Below the pieces are notes generated by a model that saw only the letters and a list, made by a program, of their open reading frames with translations, did no database searches and was not told the origin of the DNA. The translations under genes were made by a program, and so were the position numbers. DNA of 64,000 nt from Microcyclospora pomicola (taxonomy: Eukaryota; Ascomycota; Dothideomycetes; Capnodiales): positions 1,178,001 through 1,242,000 of the forward strand of contig NHNY01000004.1 in assembly GCA_002786065.1 (NCBI GenBank). Direction: 5' to 3'. This document shows positions 21,530 through 31,938 of the stretch, piece by piece (the stretch's first letter is position 1; the number at the start of each line of letters is the position of its first letter).

Positions 21530-22359
21530 TGGTAGAGCGTGGACGATCAGTGATCGAAAATTCTGGTTGTAGTGGATGGCGTAGAAGGGATCGAGGAAGC
21601 TTTTCGACGAGGGTAACCAGACGACACGAGGAGGTCAATCTCACCAGCACTGGATTCAGGGCTAAGGTCTGATGGCCGTACCCTGTGGAACCAAAATCTC
21701 ACTGTATCGAGGGCTGTGTGGAGTATAGCAAAGTCGAGAAGCGCATCGATCTGGTTTGATAACGAATAATGAACGGGGACGGTGTTATTTTACTCGTCGA
21801 GGTCCATGGTTGATTTGTTCCGGCGTTATCACGTACCTATGCAATCATGGTGAAGCAATCATTATCTTTAAGTACAGGTACCATGTTCATATAAGTGCAA
21901 TCGAGGTAATCACCTGCATTCATATACCTTAGAGACTGCATCCACAGTTTGTGCCTGAATGTTGCTCAGGCCAGACTTGCTAATAAGGTAAGCTTCCTAG
22001 TGGCGGCCGAAGCCGGACGGCGGCGACCCCTGCAGTCACTGGTGGCAATCAAAGTATTGTGGTCTGATTTCTGGCGGCGACGCGAATTGCCGATACAGCA
22101 ATCTCGAATCCCACCTTGATATACCACGGGGTATTGCTTCGTCAAACAGCTTCTTTTCTTGTTATTACACGACACACCTTCACCTTTGCGTGTGCATTCT
22201 ATACAATCAACACATTTGTTGCTCATCTCCTCCGCTTCCAGCAGAATCCCTGAAGCTTGGACACAACAACACAGCTCCCGAGAGATTCGCCTTCGGAGGT
22301 GAGCTTGTATTAACAAAACAAGACCTCCACAACCAGCTCTCTAGAGCAGCCTCTCCGCC
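21530..22359. other. Intergenic region, promoter and 5' leader of erg3
   Basis: An 830-bp stretch between two + strand genes. No convincing coding frame, RNA or repeat is visible. The last 150 bp are rich in CA and CT, as is usual for fungal 5' leaders. A small upstream frame (22190-22525) overlaps the erg3 start in another frame and is probably not used. Confidence 0.4.
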
Positions 22360-23564
22360 ATGGACGTTGTCCTTGAGGTCTTCGATACCCTCCTCTTCGA
22401 TCGTATATACGCCACCGTTCTCCCCATCCACACCTCCGTGGCCTCCTTCGATCCTATTTCCACCATTGCGGCGTCCTTTAGCAAAAACATCAATGGTACT
22501 TGGGATCCCACGTCAAGTGTTGTAGACGGCGGTCTGGCACGATCAGGCTGGCAATATGCCCCAGCTAGCCAGTCCTTCAATCTACAACCTAGCGAATTCG
22601 CATGGCAGAGCAGATGGGATAGAGATCATATCTGGCGGCAGGCACTGAGCTTATATGCTATCACATGGTGAGTTTATATCATGAGCAAGCTTCAGACATG
22701 CAAGATCCGTGTGCTGACCGACAATCCAGGCTGTTTGGTCTTGTCATCTACTTCACCTGCGCCACGCTCAGCTACGTCTTTGTCTTTGACAAGGAAACCT
22801 TCAAACACCCCAAATACCTGAAGAACCAAATGCGGATGGAGATTCGCCAAACCATGGAGTCGATCCCAATCATGGCCATCTTCACCGTGCCGTTCTTCGT
22901 CGCCGAAGTCCGCGGCCACAGCTTCATCTACGATTCGGCTGCCAACCCAGGCTTCTCCCATCCCTTCCTCGAATGGATGGGCCCTTGGTACAACTTCGTG
23001 CAGTTCCCGCTGTTTTTGATGTTTACCGACTTCTGCATTTACTGGATCCACCGTGCGTTGCACCACCCAATCCTCTACCGACGTGTACACAAGCCCCACC
23101 ATAAGTGGATCATGCCGACTCCTTACGCTTCGCATGCCTTCCACCCACTTGACGGCTATTCTCAGAGCGTGCCGTACCACCTCTTTCCATTCATGTTCCC
23201 GCTTCAGAAGTTTGCCTATATCGCCCTCTTCACCTTCATCCAGATTTGGACGGTCATGATCCACGACGGCGAATATGTTGCCAATTCTCCCATCATCAAC
23301 GGAGCCGCGTGCCACACCATGCACCATCTCTACTTCAACTACAACTATGGCCAGTTCACCACCTTGTGGGATCGTCTCGGTGGCAGCTACCGCAAGCCCA
23401 ATGATGAGCTTTTCCAGAAGGAACAAAAGATGAGCAAGGAAGAGTGGACGCGCCAGACCAAGGAGATGGAGAAGATGGTCGTGGAGGTTGAGGGTAAGGA
23501 CGATCGAAGTTACGGTCCACCAGAAGGCATCCTCACCGATGGTGTCCTGAAGAAGGTTCAATAG
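22360..23564 (+). CDS. erg3: Sterol C-5 desaturase (Erg3)
   Basis: Exons 22360-22667 and 22730-23564 (62-nt intron) give 380 aa. The three histidine clusters of the fatty-acid-hydroxylase superfamily are present: HRALHH (210-215), HKPHH about 13 residues on, and HTMHH near residue 310. The C-terminal block around YGQFTTLWDRLGGSYR is the Erg3 signature. Four or so membrane helices are visible (for example LFGLVIYFTCATLSYVFVF). The enzyme is a di-iron, cytochrome-b5-dependent ER oxidase that puts the C5-C6 double bond into episterol for ergosterol synthesis. Its loss is a known route to azole tolerance in other fungi. A paralog elsewhere cannot be excluded. Confidence 0.94.
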
Positions 23565-24249
23565 ATGGAAACTGAGGACCGCGAGGTCATTTCGATTAGC
23601 GTGTCAGCTTTGCTGCCGACAAGAGCGGCTTTTTCTGCACATATTGCGATTGCTAGTGCTTCCCACAATGCGGACTCCTGCGCTTGGGTAGGCAGAGCCG
23701 AATAGAATACCATGTGATATGGATATAGATGGCGTTTCTTGCAATGAAATAACTTTTTTACTTCTTACGATTGATTCCCTGCAAGGTCTGCCTTCCATCA
23801 GCCTGAGGCATGTACTTCCAGGTCTCCGAATCCGGCTCGATATCACTGACATGATCGTCACTCTGAGCTGAGGTTGGGTTCGAAAAGGGCATAAGATCTA
23901 CTGACCATGCAATGCATGGTCAATAGGCTGAAAGCGTATGGTGGAACTTGATCCGTAGGACGCTTTCAGTCTATAGATAATTTCCAGCTTTAATGTGGTG
24001 CACTTCAGCCATGTCACTAATCAACTGTGGCGGAGAGCGGTGTTCGAGAAGGCCGCTACCCCAACTTTCGGGCTTAACCCACACGCACGTTGACTTCCAT
24101 GCCTCGGCTAGCGCTCCAACGTGCCTCTGCCGGCTCACGGCTATGTACAGTATTGGCATCGTCAATGATTGTTTGATGGTTCAGTGAGAGACCTCAGTGT
24201 TTCTTCTCCCACTCCAACATCACCACCACCAACATACCCCTTCGTCATA
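23565..24249. other. Intergenic region between erg3 and the acyl-CoA dehydrogenase gene
   Basis: These 685 bp hold the erg3 3' end and the promoter of the next gene. Apart from the inverted repeats listed separately at 23902-23969, no gene or RNA is seen. Confidence 0.45.
23902..23969. repeat. Two adjacent inverted repeats
   Basis: A perfect 10-bp inverted repeat, TGACCATGCA and TGCATGGTCA, with a 1-nt centre lies at 23902-23922. A second one, CTGAAAGCGT at 23928-23937 and ACGCTTTCAG at 23960-23969, has 10-bp arms and a 22-nt spacer. They could form hairpins in the erg3 3' region, or act as palindromic protein sites. Confidence 0.7.
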
Positions 24250-25755
24250 ATGTCCGTTCCCTACAAGATCGAGGCCTCGCAGGAGTTGCTGGTCGGCAAC
24301 AAGACCAGCCAGCTCCGGGCCAGCGAGAAGATTCCCCGAATCGCTCTGCCATTCGTGAGCGAGCGCGCGAAGAAGACGTTGGATATTGTGGGTGCACTGC
24401 TATGGACTAGAGCATTCCGGAAGTCGTACTGATCGTCATCACTACAGATTGAGAAGTTCGTCGAGGAGGAATGTATCCCCGCCGATGCCGTCTACGCCCA
24501 GCAAGTCGGCCAAGGTGTCAAGGCCCGATTCGCCTCGCACCCACCCGTCATCGAAGACCTCAAGAAGCGCGCGCGTGCTCTCGGACTATGGAATATGTTC
24601 CTGCCCAAGAACCACTTCAAGGAGGGTGCCGGCTTCAGCAACCTGGAATATGGCCTCATGGCGGAATACCTGGGCAAGAGTCACACGGCCTCGGAGGCCT
24701 GCAATTGTGCGGCTCCTGATACGGGCAACATGGAGGTCTTCGCCAAGTACGGCACCGAGAAGCAAAAGGCGAGATGGTTGAAGCCGCTGCTCGAAGGCGA
24801 GATTCGCTCGGCGTTCCTTATGACTGAGCCGGACGTTGCCAGCTCCGACGCCACCAACATCTCCCTCAACATGCGCCGCGAGGGTAACGAGTACGTGCTC
24901 AACGGCTCGAAATGGTGGTCCTCGGGTGCCGGAGACGTGCGCTGCCAGATCTACATCGTCATGGCCAAGTCAGACCCCAGCAACAAGAACCCCTACAAGC
25001 AGCAGTCCGTCGTGCTCGTCCCCCACGACACCCCTGGCATCACCATCAAGCGCATGTTGTCCGTGTACGGCTTCGATGACGCCCCGCACGGCCACGGCCA
25101 CCTCGTGTTCGAGAACGTGCGCGTGCCCGTCGAGAACATCATCCTCGGCGAAGGCCGCGGCTTTGAGGTCATCCAAGGCCGCCTCGGGCCCGGTCGCATC
25201 CACCACGCCATGCGCTCCATTGGTGCCGCCGAACGCGCCCTCGAGTACATGCTCGCGCGCATGAACGACCCGCGCCGCACCCCCTTCAAGAAGCAACTCG
25301 GCGAGCACGGCGTGATGCTAGACCGCGTCGCCCGCGCGCGCGTGGAGATCGACGCCGCGCGCCTGCAGGTGTGCAACGCAGCGGTGATGATCGACACGAA
25401 AGACGCCAAGTTCGCGCTCAAGGAGATCGCCGAGGCGAAGATCTTCGTGCCGAAGACCGCGCTGAAGATCATCGACGATGCGGTGCAGGCGTACGGCGGC
25501 GCGGGCGTCAGCCAGGAGACGCCCTTGGCCAACATGTGGGCGCACGGCCGCACGATGCGCATCGTCGACGGGCCCGACGAGGTGCACCTGCTGCAGCTCG
25601 GGCGCAGCGAGAACAAGCGCGGCAAGTGGCTGCTGGAGAAGATCGAGTGGCAGAAGCGCAAGACGGCCGAGATGGCGCAGCAGTACGGCTTCGAGCACAA
25701 GGATGTCTTGCAGCTGGATCGCCAGGTGTGGAAGGAGGGCAAGGCGAAGTTGTAG
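24250..25755 (+). CDS. Acyl-CoA dehydrogenase
   Basis: Exons 24250-24387 and 24448-25755 (60-nt intron) give 481 aa. The protein has the full ACAD layout: N-terminal helical domain (ARALGLWNMFLPKNHF), the beta domain with the FAD-contact block FLMTEPDVASSDATNI and KWWSSGAGD, and the C-terminal helical domain with GRLGPGRIHHAMRSIGAAER, QAYGGAGVSQ and IVDGPDEVHLLQLGR. It resembles the ACAD10/11-type enzymes that are common in fungi. These oxidise acyl-CoA esters in mitochondria or peroxisomes. No clear N-terminal presequence or C-terminal PTS1 is present (it ends GKAKL), so location is open, although AKL is close to a PTS1. GC content rises sharply in the second half. Confidence 0.93.
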
Positions 25756-26758
25756 AATGGTTGTCTTCTTTTTCTCTAGCTGTAGAATCGGAGGATCAAT
25801 TTATGAAAGATTACTTCTGTCCGTCTGACTTTCCGTCTGATAGCCACTGGTCCTGTGCAATTGACCTCGTTGCAACATGTGTACACTCGCCTCGAAGATC
25901 GCCCTAGCGAGACCTTCATTCATCCACAAATGCCTCGTTCGCCTGTCCTGTCGCGGCAGATCGTGAATGCAAAACTCCACACAACTTGGCACACCGCAAC
26001 ACAATGGAAGCAGATTGACTTGAGACCTAGATTTACAAATTCAATGATCGTCCCTCCGCAGTCACTATTACCTTGCAGAAGATGGAGTAAATCTAGTAGA
26101 AGCCACGTACCCACAGTGATATATACAAGTCGCTTCGACTCATCTACTTGACTGTCCCGCTCCATCCTCCCTCCTCGCTCCCTTGCTTCGCTCCCTTGCT
26201 TCGTGACTTTCTGTACATTCCTTCATGATCTGGACAACCTCGCGTCTATCCCTGACTACCCTAGAATGCTGGAAACGTGCGGCAGACAATGCCATTCGTT
26301 GATTCCGGTGCTCGCTGCGAGGATGGGAGAGGTGTGCACTGTACATTAATGATGAGACGGAAGTGGGGGGTTGGTATGCTAGGTGTACTTGCGCTTCGTT
26401 GATGGGCATATGTATATACATCTATCTAGCGCAGAGATGTACACTTCCTGAACCGAGAGCGCAAGATTGGGGGAGACACTGGCAAGCAGTGAAGATAAAT
26501 TGTACACCGAGCGGTGCGGTTGGGTATATGTTCCATGCTCGCCTTGCAATGTACCTATGTAGTTTCTCATATACACAACAAGAAGAAGGGATATATACAT
26601 AATGGGGAACAAAACAATATGAAACGCCAGAGGGATCCCAGGGCCCCGCGATGTGAACGCCTGCGCTTTGTCCCTTGCATGGTGAGGAATGTGTCCGAGT
26701 GATGATGTCGAAAAGAAGAAAAATGGAACCAGGGGCTGCTCTTTCGTGCAAGATCGGA
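25756..26758. other. Intergenic region between two convergent genes
   Basis: This 1-kb stretch lies between the stops of the acyl-CoA dehydrogenase (+) and erf4 (-), so it holds 3' UTRs and terminators. It is AT-richer with several ATATAC/TATATA tracts. A 13-bp tandem duplication is listed separately. No gene or RNA is supported. Confidence 0.45.
26175..26203. repeat. 13-bp tandem duplication
   Basis: The unit TCGCTCCCTTGCT occurs twice in direct succession and is followed by a partial third TCG. It is intergenic, with no obvious function. Confidence 0.8.
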
Positions 26759-27706
26759 TCACCGCGCTCCTCTGTCTTCACTGCCACCACTGCCAGACTC
26801 CGCCGCCGCATCGTCGTCGTCGTCCATGAACGGCAGACTGCTGACGGGCACGATGAAGTCCAGACTCATGAACCCCGTCGTCCGCACCAGGACCACCCGC
26901 ACCGCCCGGCCCTGCTTGGCGCGCTCCTCGTTCCACGCCGCCAGGAAGCTCTCCAGCCGCCGCATGCCCGCCTTGGGCCCCGCGAGCCCGACATCGTCCC
27001 ACAGGTAGCCCGTCAGCACGCCCATGAGGCTGTCGACGCGGGCCCGCGGCGTGGACGGGTCGAACATGCGCTTCAGCCGCGTGTTGATGTTGGAGACCAG
27101 GAAGCGGAAGTCCTCGTCGCTGACGAGCGGGTCGAGGATCTCCGGGTACAGGTTGGCGTATTGCGGATAGAGGTCGCCGGCGATCAGCCAGTCGCGCTTC
27201 ACCCGGATCACCTTGGTGTGGGCTGCTTCGTCCGAGTGTGGCGCGCAGTGCGGGTTGATGTGGGGGAAGCAGGGGTGGGTGGGGCCCCAAGTGAAGTCGT
27301 CGTCGTTGCCCTCGTCGCCGGTCGCGGTGCTGCCGGACTCGTGGCTGCGTCGTGCGTCGTCGCCGCTGTTCGGTTCGAAGCCCGCGGCGTGCACGCGCGG
27401 CGAGGGCGGGTAATCCGCCGGCACGCCGATGCTGGACGGGGCGAAAGCATGGGAGTGCGAGTCGCTCTCGCCGGCCGCCGACGAGGCCTTGTAGCTTCGC
27501 GCGCTGCGTCCGCTTTTCCCGCTCTTGAAACTCTTGCGACTGGCTTTGCGGCTCAGTGGCAGACTAGACCTGGAGCCGTGGGTGTCTGAGTTGGTGGTGG
27601 GCACCGTCGGGACGGGGACTTCGGTGGCTTCGGTGGTATGGTCGGTCTGAGAGCCGCTGAGGTCAGAGGCATCCTGTACACCCGCAAGGCGGTGCAAAGC
27701 TTCCAT
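26759..27706 (-). CDS. erf4: Erf4, regulatory subunit of the Ras palmitoyltransferase
   Basis: A single exon of 315 aa. The first 130 residues are Ser/Thr-rich and disordered. From about residue 140 the sequence is a Golgin-A7/ERF4 domain: HPCFPHINPH, VKRDWLIAGDLYPQYANLYP, FLVSNINTRLKRMFDP, LMGVLTGYLWDDVGL and GMRRLESFLAAWNEE. Erf4 (SHR5) binds the DHHC enzyme Erf2 at the ER membrane and stabilises it for palmitoylation of Ras proteins. The ending, a run of Asp followed by a Gly/Ser-rich tail, is of low complexity. The start at 27706 is the first ATG in the frame. Confidence 0.9.
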   Translation of the reverse strand: MEALHRLAGVQDASDLSGSQTDHTTEATEVPVPTVPTTNSDTHGSRSSLPLSRKASRKSFKSGKSGRSARSYKASSAAGESDSHSHAFAPSSIGVPADYPPSPRVHAAGFEPNSGDDARRSHESGSTATGDEGNDDDFTWGPTHPCFPHINPHCAPHSDEAAHTKVIRVKRDWLIAGDLYPQYANLYPEILDPLVSDEDFRFLVSNINTRLKRMFDPSTPRARVDSLMGVLTGYLWDDVGLAGPKAGMRRLESFLAAWNEERAKQGRAVRVVLVRTTGFMSLDFIVPVSSLPFMDDDDDAAAESGSGGSEDRGAR

Positions 27707-28448
27707 GGTCGCAGGACTCTTTCATGCAATCTTGCCCATGCGGAGGTGTTGATGCTGGTGCAGACAGCTCAGTGAGGACGTTCAGGAGGGCTCGAAAGTG
27801 GTGTCTAGAACGGAACAACTCCGGACGGTCGATTCGAAGCGGGAAATTGACAATCGGTGCAGGCCAACGCGAAGGAGATACTCATGTTCTACTGACAGCA
27901 GTGAGGACCAAATCAATTGAAGTCGCATGTCCCAAACGAGCCTAGCATCCCTGTCAATGCTGAAGTCTAACTGCGCGCTTCATTATTTCGGATGACCGGC
28001 GAACGTCTGTAGTGTCATATCAGCTGACCGGAGCTCGCCATATCTGTTCGATCTTAGAGACTACGTAGACGGCGAGACCAAGAGTAAATCAGGAGTTAGA
28101 AGACGTGAGAACAGTCCATGAGCCGCGTTGGCCTTTTGCCTTATAGATCAAGCAAGGTACAATAGCAAAGGGTACCACATGTACCTTTCTCTTCACCACC
28201 AAGGTTGAAAGTCGATCGCTTATGCTACAGAACGAGACTGCTTGTCCAGTCGACAGAACGATCTACGTATGAAGGCGATGAGGAGAATAGATTGCAAGAG
28301 TCGCGACAAGAAAGGAGTCATTCTCGTCACATCCATAGAAAGCAACGCTACAAGGACCCGAAACCTGGAATATAAAGTTCTTTTCTGCGTAAGATCGAGC
28401 CAAAAGGTATTGCGAGAGAGAGATCACAGCCCACAGGTAACAAAAGCT
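27707..28448. other. Intergenic region between tup1 3' end and erf4 promoter
   Basis: A stretch of 742 bp between two minus-strand genes. It presumably contains the erf4 promoter and the tup1 terminator. A 170-codon + strand frame at 28242-28754 overlaps tup1 coding exons and looks like chance. Nothing else is supported. Confidence 0.4.
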
Positions 28449-30715
28449 CTATTGGGGTCCGCCGTGAAAGTCACTGTAGCGCCATATTCTAGCCTTCATG
28501 TCTCCGGAACCGGTGGCAAAGAGGCCGCCGGCTGGCGAAGGGGCGACGCTGATCACTGTTGTGTAGCATGTCAGTATGGTCATGTATGTTTGGATCGAAC
28601 GCGATGGCACTCACCAGAGTTCTTATGTCCTTGTAGCATCAACATGGCGTTCCCGCTGTCAGGATCCCAGAATTGCACTCCGCGATCCTTGCTGCCACTC
28701 ATCACCCATTTGTCATCGGGTGTCAGGGCTACCGACAGAACGAAGTCTTTGTGACCCTCAAAGGTACGCATGCATTGTCCGCTCCTAGGGATGTTGCTGG
28801 GATTGGCGTAGTTCCGAGGGTTGAGCTGCCACATCCTGATCGTCTTGTCGAGAGATCCGGAGACAAGGTGCGTACCCTTGGGCGAGAACGCCACTGAGTA
28901 CACGGAGTCCTTGTGACCTTGTTCACCTTCCGTCCTCTCAACCAACGCGCCACTGTTGATGTCCCAGATGCGCACGCTCTTGTCAAGACTGCCTGCGGCG
29001 ACCAGACGAGTATCTGGGGAAATGGCGACGGTGGTGACACCATCTTCGATCTCGCGCGAGAGGATACATGTGTTGGTCTCAATATCCCAGAGGCGAATGG
29101 TGCGATCACCCGACCCTGATGCGATGTAGCGACCATCCGACGAGAAGTCGAGAGAGTAGATGTCTTGAGTATGTCCCGAGAAGGAGTGACGGATTTGGCG
29201 CGCCTCAATATCCCATACCTAGAGAACAGCATTCGTCAGTGACGCATAAGAGAAGACATTCCGAACAAAGCTTACCCTAATCAACTTATCCTCAGCACCA
29301 GTTGCAAGGTACCTGGAGTTGGGACTGAAGCACACGCTACGTATGTACAGATCGCCCTCCTGATTCACTTGATTGTCCTGGAGATGTGCCACTTGATGCC
29401 CGGTGGTGACGTCGAATATCTGGGCCGATCTGTTGCAGCCGGTCGCGACTCGCGTACCCTCACGGTTGAAGCGGACGCAACAGACCACACTCTGATGTGC
29501 CAAGCTGTGCACTAGCTCGACATCCAGCCTGCGTGGGAAACGCGGGTTGAAGACTGCATGCCAATCCTCTCCTACACGCTTCAAGTGTGGTGGTAGCTTA
29601 TCAGGCTCGAGCTCGCTCAGCTGGTTTCCGATCTGGTCCAACTGGTTGTTGCTGTACATAAAGTCCGAGGCGATCTGCTGGTTGTTGTTGGCATTGTTTG
29701 GAGGTGGTGTTGGACGAACGTTTGGTGACGCCGGGTATGGGTTGACCTGACTCTGCTGCGGCGTCGCTGGTCCTGTCAAACGGGGTGGTGGGCCCCCGAG
29801 ACGTGGACCTTTGTTTGGACCGGGGGACGCGGTCGGCTGGGGAGCTTGGTTCGCATAGCCTGAAGCGGCGCAGTCAGCATCATCATGATACATAGAATCA
29901 GGTTCTGGCGTAACACTCACCGCCAAGAGGTGGACCCAGAGGAGCTTGCCCATACCCGAACGGGTTCTGGGGTGGGCCGGGAGGTGGGTTGAGACCAGGA
30001 GGGCCTTGCGAGTGAAGGTGACCCGGCATGCCTGGTTGACCGGGTTGCTCCTGAGGTGGAGGTGCTAGACCAGGTCCGTTCTGTCCTCCTCCGGCCATTA
30101 TGCCTTGAAAGAGGTTGGCCGGACCGTGGCCGATTGCAGGAGGAGCTGGTTGATGGGGGCCTCCATGAGGGTTTTGCGAAGGTGCGCCACGCTGCTCTAG
30201 CTCATGCTGAAGACGAGCGATTTGCTCCTCGTATCTATGATGTGTCAGCGAGGATTTCTGGGTTTATTATGCTCGATGTGTATACGCACTTTGCTTTCAT
30301 CGCATCTTGAGTTTGCTGGATTTGTAGGACCTTGGTTCGAACGACCTCCATCTCGTGCAGCTGTGAAACCACTACACAACGAAGGATGTATTAGCATGTT
30401 TCGCTTCCTTGTGTGCATCCGAATGATATGACAAGTATAACACGCGACAGAAGTAGCATGATCAAGCGACTGCTATCGCGGACAAGCCGGCTAGCATTCA
30501 TGCCCTCACATTCCTCTCTTCGCCGTGACCGCACGCCAGCAAAACGAACTGGTTCCCAACCCCATCTCTTCTGTCAGGCCACACTTACACTGCTGTTCCG
30601 TCTCGGCGGCGCGTCCAGTCTGTTGGTCGAACTCGGCGCGCACCTGGTCAAGCAGCTCTTGCAGGCGTGTGCCAGGATGCGGCGCCTGAGGCATGCCGCG
30701 ATGCGCGTTGTACAT
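28449..30715 (-). CDS. tup1: Tup1/RcoA general transcriptional corepressor
   Basis: Six exons, 30715-30589, 30371-30290, 30234-29921, 29859-29276, 29218-28615 and 28555-28449, give 605 aa. The N-terminal 75 residues are the Tup1 tetramerisation helix (RLQELLDQVRAEFDQQTGR ... MKAKYEEQIARLQHELEQRG). A long Pro/Gly/Gln/Asn-rich linker follows. From about residue 270 there is the block DWHAVFNPRFPRRLDVELVH and seven WD40 repeats, among them VWDIEARQIRHSFSGH and VRIWDINSGALVER, ending RIWRYSDF. All joins keep the repeat pattern intact. Tup1 works with the TPR protein Ssn6/Cyc8 and recruits histone deacetylases to repress carbon, development and secondary-metabolism genes. The 217-nt first intron is unusually long for the window. 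Confidence 0.95.
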
Positions 30716-31938
30716 CTTCTCGGTGGTCGATGGGCTTCAAAGAGTAGGTGTGGTCGGTGTCGGTGGGATGTCTGCAGACAATGGGCGTTATGCTGACAGC
30801 GCGCGTTTGGCGGGACCACGGGTTTGTTTGTAGCTCGTCCAGCGACGATGCCGATGCAGCGTTAAGGTGTATTGCGTCCCAACCCGTTGACCAAAGCGCT
30901 CGATCGCGGTGAAGAAGAAGGGACGTGGCCGAACGGTCGGCTCGGAGCACGACGACGATGGTGATTGCGAGGCTGCGACGGATGGAATGGGAAGAAGAAG
31001 TGGCTGGCTCTCGGTGGGAGCAAGTAGGCCGAAGCGTCCCAATGCGCAACGGCGGGCCGCGACTCTAAAATATGGAGACGCCACACGGACGGCCACGCAC
31101 TGGATCCCGGCGGGTGGACGCGATGGCCCATCCCTGTAAGTTACGCCGTACAGTCCAGACAGGGTGTGTATGTACTGTAACGTTCTAGCTCTCCGCTCGA
31201 GGATACAGCAGACACGTCGGTGAGACTCGACGCCGCAGTATGAAGGAACCGCACACCGCTGTATAGTGGAATCGACACCACCAGCTTCTACTGTATACTA
31301 GGTTCTCGAGCTGAGGTAGCCGAAACGTCTGCTGTTGCCGGTCGTGCACTTGTGGCACATGGCTCGGATAGACCCGCGTGTCGATACAGTACATCGTCCC
31401 ACATCTCGCGTCTCAGCATCACCCGCCGTTGTGATATGTGCCAGGCCCTTTGGGACTGCCGGAGAAGCTGTATCAGAGTCTCTACAGCTACTCCATGTCA
31501 CCCAACGCATGCATATCTTCTTCTTGACTGGCAGGCCCGACTACTGTGCGCAACAAGAGCCCCAAGGCAAGCCCAGCAAGGTCGGTCTCGGTCTCGGCTG
31601 GCACGTTTGCTCAAAAATGCATGCCAATATGGTCCAGAGCCCTTGAATTGGATTGGCAACAACACAGCATGTCGACTGCAATTTCAATCACATGTCTTGT
31701 AACATCCGAGGATGATGGCAAGGATAGCCATGAGGTACACGAGATACATGCGCGCCTGAGCTTATCGCGCCACGAAGGATGGCGCGTGGGGTGACTCGTG
31801 TGCCACCCGACAGCCTCGTCCTCGCAAGTCCAGTAGGAGCAAACAACGAGAGGCCAAGTTTTCGCCATCTTCGGGAACACCTAGAGCGCACCCTGAGATG
31901 CTTGCTGGAGGCTTGAATGGCCCTATGTCTGAGCAGTA
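30716..31938. other. Intergenic region, divergent promoters of tup1 and the HET gene
   Basis: A stretch of 1.22 kb between divergent start codons. The part next to tup1 is purine-rich on the + strand (30905-31020), that is, CT-rich on the tup1 sense strand, as in many housekeeping fungal promoters. No gene, RNA or long repeat is supported. Confidence 0.45.

Noticed and set aside
28242-28754. 170-codon + strand frame
   Set aside because: Overlaps two tup1 coding exons in antisense; no domain of its own.
30325-30345. tRNA B-box-like GGTTCGAAC sequence
   Set aside because: It lies in the coding part of tup1 exon 2 and no cloverleaf or A box can be built around it.
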